Positions 1 to 6,856 are shown, numbered from the stretch's first letter. The stretch: 7,763 nucleotides of DNA from Campylobacteraceae bacterium UBA1877 (GCA_002352945.1 DDHL01000113.1:10574-18336), one strand, 5' to 3'. Made by a program: numbers and translations. The notes: generated from the sequence alone by a model not told the origin.

Positions 1-906
1 ATCTTCCCAGCCATACTCTTTTTCTTTACAGTCTGGATAGGAATTGACATATTTGCAAAACGATACAACCTTACTCCCCTTGGAGCAAATGATATACCCT
101 CTTTGCAAGAGGTGTTAAGGCTTAGTCCATTTTTTATCCTTCCGTTTAGTGTTTTATTGTATACATTAATAGTTTTGGGCAAAACTCCCCAATTTTCAGC
201 AGCGCTAGCTATTTTTATAAGCATGGCTCTTCTTGGAGTTGATAGAAAATGGAAATTTTCTCTAAAAGCTCTTTTTGAAAAATTTATTCAAGCGTGCATT
301 ACAGCATCAAGACAGATTGCAACTATCGCATCTGTTATCATCTGTGCTGGAATAATCATTGGAGTTTTAAATATTACTGGCGTTGGAGTTAAAATCACTT
401 CAGCAATTCTCTTTCTCTCTGGAGGAGAGATTTGGCTTGCCCTTGTATTAACTGCTTTAGCATGTTTGATTTTGGGTATGGAAGTGCCTACAACTGCTGC
501 TTATATCATTTGCGTATCTGTTGCAGGACCTATTTTAGAAGATTTTGGACTCGCGCCTTTGCAAGCCCATCTTTTTATATTTTGGTTTGCTCTACTTTCA
601 ACCATAACTCCTCCGGTTTGCGGAACTGTTTTTATCGCATCAGGAATGGCTCAAACTCCATGGTTTGAAGTTGCTATGAAGGCCATGAAGCTTGGAGTTG
701 GACTCTACATAATCCCAATGGCTTTTATTGTAAATGACCAACTCATCTATCCGCAACTAAACTTTTTAGGCTCTTTGGTGGCCTTTTTAAAAATTGCTAT
801 TGGATTGCTTTTAATCTCTAATGCAATTGTAGGCTCTTTAAAAAGAGTGTGGCTTCGATTTGTTTTAGCAGTTTTAGGACTTTTTGTTATCTTTATACCC
901 TTTTAG
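1..906 (+). CDS. TRAP transporter fused permease (DctM-type), 3' part
   Basis: The reading frame is open from base 1 to the TAG at 904-906, so the gene enters from the left and 301 C-terminal residues are seen. It resembles the large (DctM) half of fused 4TM/12TM TRAP permeases, secondary transporters that use an ion gradient and a periplasmic binding protein (usually TAXI type) to import organic acids or other anions. Visible hallmarks, numbered from base 1, are GMEVPTTAAY at about residues 159-168 and STITPPVCGTVFIASG at about 200-215, followed by the KAMKLG segment. Many hydrophobic helices run through it. An internal TTG at 103 could be called as a start, but about 34 in-frame upstream residues are a typical TRAP permease helix, so that start is unlikely. 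The binding protein would be expected upstream, outside the window. Substrate cannot be read from this fragment. The gene is convergent with yeiH, with four bases between the stops. Confidence 0.9.
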   Translation: MFPAILFFFTVWIGIDIFAKRYNLTPLGANDIPSLQEVLRLSPFFILPFSVLLYTLIVLGKTPQFSAALAIFISMALLGVDRKWKFSLKALFEKFIQACITASRQIATIASVIICAGIIIGVLNITGVGVKITSAILFLSGGEIWLALVLTALACLILGMEVPTTAAYIICVSVAGPILEDFGLAPLQAHLFIFWFALLSTITPPVCGTVFIASGMAQTPWFEVAMKAMKLGVGLYIIPMAFIVNDQLIYPQLNFLGSLVAFLKIAIGLLLISNAIVGSLKRVWLRFVLAVLGLFVIFIPF

Positions 907-933
907 CCCTTTACAAAAAAAGGGCTAAAAGGG
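898..933. terminator. Perfect 15-bp hairpin shared by two convergent genes
   Basis: CCCTTTTAGCCCTTT (898-912) and AAAGGGCTAAAAGGG (919-933) are perfect reverse complements around a 6-base loop. The TAG stop of the TRAP gene (904-906) lies in the left arm. The stop of the yeiH gene (bases 911-913) straddles the arm and loop, and the right arm encodes the last residues of YeiH. Its position between convergent ends suggests a bidirectional transcription terminator or mRNA 3'-end stabiliser. Neither side has a real U-tract after the stem (plus strand continues TGGCTATTG), so classical intrinsic termination is not certain. Confidence 0.6.
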
Positions 934-1876
934 TGGCTATTGTAACAAGCCAAAGCATTAAAAAAGTAGCTAAAACAAAGGGTTTTGAGCCCATCTGTTT
1001 TAAAGTTTTCATGTGAGTATTTAACCCTAATGCACACATAGCTGTACTTAAAAGCATTGTATCAAAGGCTAAAAGCTCCTTTTTAAAAGGAATTTGCACA
1101 AAAGAGTTTAATCCAATCATACATAAAAAGAAGATTGCAAACCATGGAAAAGCTCCCCGAACACTCCCTTTGTCTTCAGAGCTTGATATAAAAAGGAGGA
1201 TAAAAAGCACCGGTACTAAAAAGATTACCCGTATCATTTTTACAATGATTGCAACATCGGCTGCCTCTTTTGGAAGTCTAGCTCCTGCCCCTACAACATG
1301 GGCAACCTCATGAAGTGTTCCACCTGTAATAAGTCCTTGAACAAATGGATAATCTAAACTTGAAAGAGCCCAAGGATAGATGAGCATTCCTAATGTTCCA
1401 AACAGTACCACAGTTGCCACAGCAGCCACAACCTTTTCACTCTCACTTTTGCTTACAGACTGGACTGCCAAAACAGCTGCAGCGCCACAAATAGCGCTTC
1501 CTGCTCCAATCAAAAGAGAGCTATCTTTATCAAGGCCGATTTTTTGACCTAAAAAATAGCCTAAAGTTATGGTTGTTCCAACCACAAAAAGAGCTAATCC
1601 CACTCCTGTAAGTCCAACATGCCAAACCTGCTCTAAGCCAATTTTTAATCCATACAAAACGATGCCAAGGCGCAAAATCTCTTTTGTTCCAAACTTTAAA
1701 GCACCCGTTTTTGCTAAGAAATGGCCAAGGTTTGGAAAAAGGGCACTTGTAGCCATTCCTCCAAGAACTGCTGTAATAAGTGGGCTTACATGTAAACCAA
1801 AATGGCCAAGAAAATATGCGGCTCCTCCCCAAAAAGCACTCAGTAAAATTAAGATTACAAATCCTTGAAAAAACAT
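911..1876 (-). CDS. yeiH: YeiH-family putative sulfate/sulfite exporter (UPF0324)
   Basis: This is a 321-residue, almost wholly hydrophobic inner-membrane protein with about ten helices, the usual size for the YeiH/UPF0324 family (Cons_hypoth698). Family landmarks are GAGSAICGAAAV at about 124-135, GGTLHEVAHVVGAG at about 185-198 and ALGLNTH at about 282-288. Family members are annotated as putative sulfate exporters. The biochemical substrate is poorly established, and a link to sulfite response comes mainly from the LysR regulator YeiE of enterobacteria. The ATG at 1876 is preceded by AAGGGA 5 bases upstream and a second purine-rich AGGAG farther out. The gene is divergent from a YeiE-like LysR gene, the same arrangement as in E. 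coli, which strengthens both calls. A probable -10/-35 pair with an overlapping dyad lies in the shared intergenic gap. The gene ends inside the hairpin shared with the TRAP gene. Confidence 0.85.
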   Translation of the reverse strand: MFFQGFVILILLSAFWGGAAYFLGHFGLHVSPLITAVLGGMATSALFPNLGHFLAKTGALKFGTKEILRLGIVLYGLKIGLEQVWHVGLTGVGLALFVVGTTITLGYFLGQKIGLDKDSSLLIGAGSAICGAAAVLAVQSVSKSESEKVVAAVATVVLFGTLGMLIYPWALSSLDYPFVQGLITGGTLHEVAHVVGAGARLPKEAADVAIIVKMIRVIFLVPVLFILLFISSSEDKGSVRGAFPWFAIFFLCMIGLNSFVQIPFKKELLAFDTMLLSTAMCALGLNTHMKTLKQMGSKPFVLATFLMLWLVTIATLLALFL

Positions 1877-1919
1877 TTAAATCCCTTAACTCCTAAATTT
1901 GTAGCTACTTTAAAATGAG

Positions 1920-1934
1920 AGTGATTGTATCACT
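1920..1934. promoter_or_regulatory. Candidate operator dyad between yeiH and the LysR gene
   Basis: AGTGAT-TGT-ATCACT is a perfect 6+6 inverted repeat in the 122-bp divergent gap. It contains the proposed -10 hexamer of yeiH, so a protein bound here would control yeiH directly and could also autoregulate the LysR gene. The T-to-A spacing within the arms is 9 bases rather than the classic LysR T-N11-A, so the assignment to the adjacent regulator is an inference. It also resembles a CRP/FNR-type half-site pair with a spacer that is too short. Confidence 0.5.
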
Positions 1935-1952
1935 TAAAATTTTATAAGTAAA
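1924..1952 (-). promoter_or_regulatory. Probable sigma70 promoter of yeiH
   Basis: Read on the minus strand, TTTACT (bases 1952-1947), a 17-base spacer and TACAAT (1929-1924) match the -35/-10 pattern at four and five of six positions. Transcription would start near base 1917, leaving an untranslated leader of about 40 bases before the ATG at 1876. The surrounding DNA is very AT-rich, so chance matches are possible. For the opposite gene only a weak TAAAAT (1968-1973) is visible. Confidence 0.45.
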
Positions 1953-1998
1953 ATATATTTATTTTGTTAAAATAATTAAAAAAACTAATGGTTGGACG

Positions 1999-2892
1999 AT
2001 GACACTCAAACAGATTCACCACTTTTTAACACTTGCGAAGTTCAAACATGTAACAAAGAGTGCAAAAATTCTTGGCATTTCCCAATCAGCCCTTTCGCTC
2101 TCATTAAAGGAGTTAGAACAAAGTCTTAATGGCCCACTTTTTAATCGTCAAGGCAAACAGCTCTTTTTAAACGATAGAGGCCGGCTTTTTTACGAGGAGA
2201 CAAGTTTAATTTATGAAAAACTCTTTGAGTTACAAAACTCACTAAAAGAGGGAAACTTTTTTCATTTGCGCATTGCTGTAAGTCAAAGCATTGGAACCTA
2301 CTTACTTCCGTCAATTTTGCTTGATTTCTCAGCTAAAAACCCAAATTTTCATTTTGAGCTTTTAATTGAAAATTCTGAAAATATCATCAATATGCTCCAG
2401 AATCATCAAATTGATGTGGGATTTGTAGAGGGTGAAATTCCAAAAGGAGATTTTTTAACCCAATCTTTGGCAACCGATGAGCTTATTGTTGTAAGCGGCG
2501 ATAAAAATTTAGCTAAAGAACCCCATTTTATCGATAGTATTGCAACTTTACCATGGATCTTAAGAGAGGATGGATCTGGCACAAAAGAGGTATTTGAAAA
2601 TGCTCTTCCAAAAGATATCTCTTTAAATGTTGCACTTCAAATCAATACAAATGAAGCTATAAAAGAGGCGTTAAAAAATCGCAAAGCACTCTCTTGTTTA
2701 TCTTCATTTGTTGTTAAAAATGAGCTAGAACAAAAAACTCTTTTTCAAGTACCACTTATAAATTTAAAGTTTTTTCGCACACTCTCAATGGTTACTTATC
2801 CAAATAAAGATGAAAGATTTTTGGCATGGGAAAGGGAGATGAAAAGAGCTTTTAAATTGAAAATGTCAAAAGCTCATGAATCCTCTTTATAA
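1999..2892 (+). CDS. LysR-family regulator, YeiE/CysB-like
   Basis: A 297-residue LysR-type transcriptional regulator of standard length. The winged helix-turn-helix occupies residues 1-60, with the recognition region around 18-37 (SAKILGISQSALSLSLKELE) and the characteristic LFNRQGKQLFLNDRGRLFYEE wing and linker start at about 47-67. The periplasmic-binding-like effector domain spans about 89-290. The N-terminal pattern resembles E. coli YeiE, and the gene is divergent from yeiH as in E. coli. It is therefore likely to control yeiH and itself from the shared gap. YeiE of enterobacteria has been connected with sulfite sensing, but transfer of that ligand to this protein is inference. The ATG at 1999 has only a weak ribosome-binding site (TTGGA close by), and an ATG at 1988 is out of frame. 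The 3' end overlaps the convergent response-regulator gene by 19 bp. Confidence 0.85.
   Translation: MTLKQIHHFLTLAKFKHVTKSAKILGISQSALSLSLKELEQSLNGPLFNRQGKQLFLNDRGRLFYEETSLIYEKLFELQNSLKEGNFFHLRIAVSQSIGTYLLPSILLDFSAKNPNFHFELLIENSENIINMLQNHQIDVGFVEGEIPKGDFLTQSLATDELIVVSGDKNLAKEPHFIDSIATLPWILREDGSGTKEVFENALPKDISLNVALQINTNEAIKEALKNRKALSCLSSFVVKNELEQKTLFQVPLINLKFFRTLSMVTYPNKDERFLAWEREMKRAFKLKMSKAHESSL
2846..2875 (-). terminator. Possible intrinsic terminator of the sensor operon
   Basis: On the minus strand GAGCTTTT (2875-2868), a 14-base loop and AAAAGCTC (2853-2846) form an 8-bp stem followed directly by TTTTC. It starts within the stop codon of the response regulator, the last gene of the leftward operon, and lies wholly inside the 3' end of the LysR coding sequence. 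The stem has only three G-C pairs and the loop is long, so it may be weak. Confidence 0.4.
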
Positions 2893-4253
2893 ATTTTGGC
2901 CTCTTTTAACCGTTTTCTAAGTGTTAGCCGAGATGTTTTTAAAGATTCTGCAAGACGGGTAACATTAGGTTGCGCATCCCATGCAACTTTAAGCCAAATC
3001 TGATTTAATCGCTCTTGAATATCTGCTAAATTTGTTTTACTATCAATCGCCTCTTTTAAGACATCTTCAAGCTGATCCTCCCATGAGAGAGTCTTTTTTT
3101 GGGACAACTCTTGAATGGCAAAATCTTCGGCTCTTAAAACTCCTTTTTGGCGATTAAGGCAGGCACCAAATATCGCATTTCTTAGCTGTCTAATATTTCC
3201 ACTCCATCTCTTTTTTGCAAGAGCATCAAGGGTTGCTGCATCGGCTCCTGTAATCTCTACATGTAAACGCTCATTTGCCTGAGAGATAAAATGTTTTGTT
3301 AAGATAGGAATATCTTGGATTCTTTCACGTAGTGATGGAGCCTCAATACTTAACATTGCAAGGCGGAAGTATAGGTCTTCTCTAAACTGTTTTGCTGCTA
3401 TTTTAGACTCTAAATCGATATTGGTTGCACTTACAATCCGACCCAAAAAAGGCTTCTCTTTTAACCCTCCAACACGGCGAAACTCCCTTGTTTCTAAAAA
3501 ACGCAAAAGCTTGCTTTGAGCTAAGGGTTCAAGTTCGCCAATCTCATCTAAAAAAAGCGTTCCTTCTCCAACCTGCTCTGCATATCCGATATGCTGGCTT
3601 CCAGCGTCTGTAAAAGCGCCTTTTTCATGGCCAAAAAGCTGACTCTCAAAAAGTTCAATGGGAATAGCAGCACAATTTACTGCAATAAAGGGGTGTTTTG
3701 CACGATGTGAGTTTTTATGAATTAAAGCTGCAATGAGCTCTTTTCCAGTACCGGTTTCACCATGAATCAAAACGCTTAAATCATTATTAGCAGCTAATCC
3801 GATTCTACGATAAATCTCTTTCATAGTCTCAAATGAGCCTACAAACTCTTCGCCATCATCTTCTATCTCTTCTGCATCCTTTTGCTTTGATTTGCTTTGA
3901 GAATATGGGTTAACTAGTTCAAGCAAAGACTCTTCATCAAAAGGTTTTTTTAAAATATCTTGAATCCCCAGTTTTGAAGCCTCAATCATATTTTGTGCTG
4001 TTGTATACGCTGTCATTAAGATTATCGGCAAGTCGCTGTTTTGCTCTTTTAGCTCTTTTGCTAAATCTATTCCATTATAATTTACTCCAAGCTGCACGTC
4101 TAAAATAAGTAGCTGCACTTTTGCGTGTATAATTGTTTGAGCTAGCTCACTCTCACTACCATTAAAACCGATTACCTCATGGCCATGACGTTTTAAAATT
4201 TTTGTAACCGAGTATCGAATGTCAGCCTGATCTTCAACGATGGCTATGCGCAT
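2874..4253 (-). CDS. Sigma54-dependent response regulator, NtrC class
   Basis: A 459-residue cytoplasmic activator with three domains. The receiver (1-115) has E7/D8, the phospho-acceptor D52 in LILDVQLG, T81 and K103. A charged linker (about 117-137) leads to an AAA+ domain (about 137-370) with Walker A GETGTGKE (165-172), Walker B GTLFLDEIGE (231-240) and candidate arginine fingers R291/R298. A Fis-type helix-turn-helix lies at about 425-455. The sigma54-contacting loop reads GAFTDA (212-217) instead of the usual GAFTGA. The ATG at 4253 is preferred because GAGGAG sits 5 bases before it. A GTG six bases upstream would overlap that site. Its ATG overlaps the end of the kinase gene by 10 bp, so the two are translationally coupled and almost certainly cognate. 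The likely target is the sigma54 promoter at 6841 ahead of the NrfD gene. It is the last gene of its operon. Confidence 0.93.
   Translation of the reverse strand: MRIAIVEDQADIRYSVTKILKRHGHEVIGFNGSESELAQTIIHAKVQLLILDVQLGVNYNGIDLAKELKEQNSDLPIILMTAYTTAQNMIEASKLGIQDILKKPFDEESLLELVNPYSQSKSKQKDAEEIEDDGEEFVGSFETMKEIYRRIGLAANNDLSVLIHGETGTGKELIAALIHKNSHRAKHPFIAVNCAAIPIELFESQLFGHEKGAFTDAGSQHIGYAEQVGEGTLFLDEIGELEPLAQSKLLRFLETREFRRVGGLKEKPFLGRIVSATNIDLESKIAAKQFREDLYFRLAMLSIEAPSLRERIQDIPILTKHFISQANERLHVEITGADAATLDALAKKRWSGNIRQLRNAIFGACLNRQKGVLRAEDFAIQELSQKKTLSWEDQLEDVLKEAIDSKTNLADIQERLNQIWLKVAWDAQPNVTRLAESLKTSRLTLRKRLKEAKIYKEDS
3881..3900. repeat. Perfect 10-base tandem duplication in the regulator linker
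   Basis: TTTGCTTTGA occurs twice in direct succession. It encodes the SQSKSKQK linker between the receiver and AAA+ domains of the response regulator. Because ten is not a multiple of three, the two copies are read in different frames, and gain or loss of one copy would frameshift the gene before the AAA+ domain. Confidence 0.8.
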
Positions 4254-5920
4254 GTACACTCCTCAAGAGGCAAATAGATATGAAAGGTGATGCTTTTACC
4301 ATTTTGTGTAACTTCTAAAAATCCGTCATTAAGGTAGACTATCTTATAAACAGTAAATAGACCAAGACCAGACCCAGCTGGTTTTGTGGTAAAAAATGGT
4401 TTGAAAAAATTGGCTCTAATGTGCTCTGGAACGGGTTCGCCTTGATTTGTAAAACTAAAATGAACCATCTTCTCTTCATAGCGTTCTATTTTTACAACAA
4501 TTAAACTATTTTTAGTAGCTGCCTCAATCGCATTTGATAAAAGGTTGACACAAATCAAATGCAAGGCATCAGCATCTAAAGTTACACAAAATGACTCTTT
4601 TGGATCAACTAAAATTTTTAAATCTTTCTCTTTTGATTTTTTATCCAGCCTATCTACAACTTCTTGCAAAATTGGATTTACCGCAGATACAACATTGCTG
4701 CTAATTCTTGGTTTACCAATGGCTAAAAAGTCATTTACCTGGCTATCCATTCGCGCAAGTGTTGTGTGAATAACACCCAAGTCTTCCATGTCAGGCAAAG
4801 CATCTTTTGGCAAAAGCAGTTTTAAAGGCTGTAAAAGATTTTTAATTTCATGGGCAAAAGAAGCGCTTATTTCTCCAATTACATTTAGTGAGTGAGAAAT
4901 TCTTGCATTTTGCTCCTCTTTTTTAAGAGTGGTTATATCGATAATTGAAGCTACATAATTATTTTGAATCTTTTCAATCCTTAGTAGCAAAGAGAGCGTT
5001 TTTTCATTATTGTATGTAGGGATTGCAACTGTTTGGCTTGGAGTTTGCAAAACCTCTTTCATCTTTGCTAGCACGTTTGGCAAAAACTCCCTCTTTTTCT
5101 CATCTAAGATGTTTACATGTAAAGCATGGCCATTGTGAAATTGAATCTGCATATTTTGATCAAAAATAATAATAAGAGTGTCTACTTGAGAAAGAATTGA
5201 GTGGTAAAACTCTTTTAATCTCTCTTCATGCTCAAGAGCATTTCGAATCTCGTGCATCAATTTCGTTGTATTATCTACCACAGTTGCAATCTCATCACGC
5301 TCATCGCTTTCATAAGGAAGTATCTTATCCCACGCTTTTGCTGCCATTGCTTCGGTATTTCGAACAAGCAAATTTAATCGGTCTATTGTCTTATTAACAA
5401 AATAGCGCGCTATAACTAAAGAGACTATGGCAAATCCAACCATCAAAAGGATTTGGACAATAAACATATCAATAAGCAAATCCCATAAAGATTGCTTTTT
5501 TACTTTTAAAATAAAACTACCCAAAAGCACTCCATCTTTAAAAAAGGGAACCTTTTCATAATCGGCTTTGTTATTAAACAGGCTTCCCATTCTAAATTCG
5601 GACGTATTTGTGTGAGCAACTATTACATCATCTGGTTGTATAAATCCCGCTTCTTCAATAAAGGCTGCACTAGTTAAATTTTTTAGAAATTTGTACAACT
5701 CCCATCGATTATCTTCTAAAATAAAATCGCTTAAATGATCCGCACTAGAGTGGATAGTTGTTTTAACCAAATCATCCATCATTTGATTTGCTTGATTTTT
5801 TGCCATATCCAATGAGAGGACAACTGAAATTGTTGAAATACACCCAACTAAAAATGTGATTAAAAAAGCTAATTTAACTTTCAGTGAAAAACTTTGTAAA
5901 AATTTTAAAAATTTTTTCAT
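4244..5920 (-). CDS. Membrane-bound sensor histidine kinase with PAS domain
   Basis: A 558-residue inner-membrane histidine kinase. Transmembrane helices at about 15-37 and 149-172 enclose a periplasmic region of about 110 residues whose IVAHTNTSEFRMG stretch (100-112) recalls Cache/PAS-like sensor folds. A HAMP-like segment (about 173-225) and a coiled linker lead to a PAS-like domain (about 238-335, ending IIDITTLKKEE). The HisKA motif FAHEIKN places the phospho-acceptor at His357. The ATPase domain has the N-box NLLSNAIEAA (459-468), a divergent G1 box NQGEPVP (492-498), F-box FFKPFFTTK (505-513) and GSGLGL (516-521). It starts at TAATG, sharing one base with the stop of the PhnD-type gene, with GAGAGG upstream. 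It ends inside the start of the regulator gene. The periplasmic loop is the natural docking site for the binding protein encoded just upstream. It should phosphorylate D52 of the adjacent regulator. Confidence 0.92.
   Translation of the reverse strand: MKKFLKFLQSFSLKVKLAFLITFLVGCISTISVVLSLDMAKNQANQMMDDLVKTTIHSSADHLSDFILEDNRWELYKFLKNLTSAAFIEEAGFIQPDDVIVAHTNTSEFRMGSLFNNKADYEKVPFFKDGVLLGSFILKVKKQSLWDLLIDMFIVQILLMVGFAIVSLVIARYFVNKTIDRLNLLVRNTEAMAAKAWDKILPYESDERDEIATVVDNTTKLMHEIRNALEHEERLKEFYHSILSQVDTLIIIFDQNMQIQFHNGHALHVNILDEKKREFLPNVLAKMKEVLQTPSQTVAIPTYNNEKTLSLLLRIEKIQNNYVASIIDITTLKKEEQNARISHSLNVIGEISASFAHEIKNLLQPLKLLLPKDALPDMEDLGVIHTTLARMDSQVNDFLAIGKPRISSNVVSAVNPILQEVVDRLDKKSKEKDLKILVDPKESFCVTLDADALHLICVNLLSNAIEAATKNSLIVVKIERYEEKMVHFSFTNQGEPVPEHIRANFFKPFFTTKPAGSGLGLFTVYKIVYLNDGFLEVTQNGKSITFHIYLPLEECTCA
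4259..4264 (-). promoter_or_regulatory. Ribosome-binding site deciding the regulator start
   Basis: On the minus strand GAGGAG lies 5 bases before the ATG at 4253 and immediately touches the alternative GTG at 4259. The spacing fits only the ATG. The site itself lies inside the last codons of the kinase gene. Confidence 0.8.
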
Positions 5921-6786
5921 TAACGCCTCTCAATAGCCTCAATCATTTTAAATACCTCATCATAGTTTTGATCGCCTGGAAGATCAAACCGATCTAAAGA
6001 GAGCTTTTTTAATATCGCCTTTCCTTCATCGTTAAGGTGCATATTCACAAAAGCATCTTGGAGTATTTGAAAAAGATGCTCATCTAAGCCGCTTCGAACA
6101 ACTATTGGGGAATTTGCAAAAGGTCCTAAGGTTTGGATAATTTTTAATTTATCTTTTGCCTCTGGATACTTTTGCATAAAGGTTTGGTAAACTATACTAT
6201 CTACGCTCGCTCCATCGACAAAACCTTCTAAAACTGCTTTTATAGATTCGCCATGCTCAAACGTATAGATTGAGCGATGGAAAAAACTCTCATCTTTTAA
6301 TCCTAGTTGATTAAGATAGTATTTAGGAGCAATTGAGCCCGAGTTGGAGTCTGGATCAGTAAAAGCAAATATCTTATCTTCAAAATCTTCAAGCTTTGTG
6401 TATGGCGCATCTTTTCTAGTTATGATATACGCATAATATTGATCACTCCCATTAACAATGGGAATTGCCAAAAGTTGTCCAGTTCCATTATTGTGTAGCT
6501 TAGTAAAAGTCGAGTTGCACACATAAGCAACATCTACAGTTTTATTCTCAATATGTGAAACCATTTGGGCATAGGTTTTAGAAAATATAATACTCACTTC
6601 TAATGGAGTATTATGCTCTAAATATGCCTCTAAGCGCATAAAGTTTTCTAAATCATCCTTAAAGACAGTTCCAGTCAAACCAAGAGTAATTTTCTCTTTC
6701 GCCCCAAGGGGACTAATAAGACCAATAACCATCACAGCAGTGGTAAAAATTTTACACATAGTGGTTAAAAAATTACCGATTTTCAT
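5920..6786 (-). CDS. PhnD-type periplasmic binding protein, sensory accessory
   Basis: A 288-residue exported protein of the PhnD/phosphate-phosphonate-binding family (type II periplasmic binding fold). The signal peptide is residues 1 to about 29, with probable cleavage after PLGA. The mature part has the family layout: KITLGLTG start, VDVAYVC at 84-90 where PhnD proteins line the ligand cleft, DPDSNSGS at about 144-151 (a typical S/G-rich anion-binding turn) and VDGASVDS at about 190-197. No phnC/phnE transporter genes are next to it. Instead it heads an operon with a histidine kinase and sigma54 regulator, the arrangement of AioX-AioS-AioR and ArxX-ArxS-ArxR, and the PhnD-like domain is also part of TtrS. 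It is therefore probably a ligand sensor rather than an uptake component. Cys90 is the only cysteine in the mature chain and there is no lipobox at Cys11. Start: ATG at 6786 with AAGGA seven bases upstream. Confidence 0.88.
   Translation of the reverse strand: MKIGNFLTTMCKIFTTAVMVIGLISPLGAKEKITLGLTGTVFKDDLENFMRLEAYLEHNTPLEVSIIFSKTYAQMVSHIENKTVDVAYVCNSTFTKLHNNGTGQLLAIPIVNGSDQYYAYIITRKDAPYTKLEDFEDKIFAFTDPDSNSGSIAPKYYLNQLGLKDESFFHRSIYTFEHGESIKAVLEGFVDGASVDSIVYQTFMQKYPEAKDKLKIIQTLGPFANSPIVVRSGLDEHLFQILQDAFVNMHLNDEGKAILKKLSLDRFDLPGDQNYDEVFKMIEAIERR
6587..6614. repeat. 9+9 inverted repeat inside the binding-protein gene
   Basis: ATAATACTC (6587-6595) and GAGTATTAT (6606-6614) are perfect reverse complements around 10 bases, with half-site centres about 19 bp apart, near two helical turns. 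It lies about 250-280 bp upstream of the predicted sigma54 transcription start. That would suit an upstream activator site for the response regulator, but it is inside coding DNA and could be chance in AT-rich sequence. Confidence 0.3.
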
Positions 6787-6791
6787 GGTAC

Positions 6792-6829
6792 TTTCCTTAA
6801 GAAAAAAATTTAAATGCCCAAATTTAGGG
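6792..6829. promoter_or_regulatory. Small dyads upstream of the sigma54 promoter
   Basis: Two short imperfect palindromes lie between the binding-protein start and the sigma54 promoter: TTTCCTTAAGAAAA (6792-6805, centred on CTTAAG) and CCCAAATTTAGGG (6817-6829). AAATTTA also recurs as a direct repeat at 6806 and 6820, 14 bases apart. They could be regulator or IHF-type sites shared by the two divergent operons. Evidence is positional and weak. Confidence 0.25.
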
Positions 6830-6840
6830 GTTTTCTATTT

Positions 6841-6856
6841 TGGAACATTTATTGCC
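6841..6856 (+). promoter_or_regulatory. Sigma54 (RpoN) promoter of the NrfD-led operon
   Basis: TGGAAC-ATTTA-TTGCC matches the RpoN consensus TGGCAC-N5-TTGCW at nearly every position, with GG (6842-6843) and GC (6854-6855) at the exact required spacing. Transcription should start near base 6867, giving a leader of about 42 bases to the ATG at 6909. A sigma54-type activator gene is encoded divergently next door, which makes the functional pairing strong. Confidence 0.85.

Noticed and set aside
432..668. Small plus-strand reading frame
   Set aside because: It lies wholly inside the TRAP permease gene in another frame and has no recognisable domain or ribosome-binding support.
1530..1868. Small reading frames on both strands within yeiH
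   Set aside because: They are out-of-frame or antisense shadows of the well-supported YeiH coding sequence.
1936..1970. AT-rich palindromes such as TAAAATTTTA in the divergent gap
   Set aside because: They are expected by chance in such AT-rich sequence and lack spacing or conservation evidence.
3425..3613. Plus-strand reading frame antisense to the response regulator
   Set aside because: It mirrors the conserved AAA+ coding region and shows no protein-family features.
4253..4259. GTG at 4259 as start of the response regulator
   Set aside because: The GAGGAG ribosome-binding site touches this codon, whereas it is correctly spaced (5 bases) from the ATG at 4253. The receiver domain also begins directly with MRIAIVED.
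4425..4447. Kinase G1 box NQGEPVP suggesting an inactive pseudokinase
   Set aside because: An N-x-G variant of this box is known in active kinases, and the His357, N-box, F-box and G2 motifs are intact.
4545..5397. Two plus-strand reading frames antisense to the kinase
   Set aside because: Both are shadows of kinase coding sequence without their own start signals or domain content.
5920..6786. A phosphonate or phosphate uptake system
   Set aside because: Only the PhnD-type binding protein is present. No ABC permease or ATPase lies beside it, and it is locked into an operon with a kinase and regulator.
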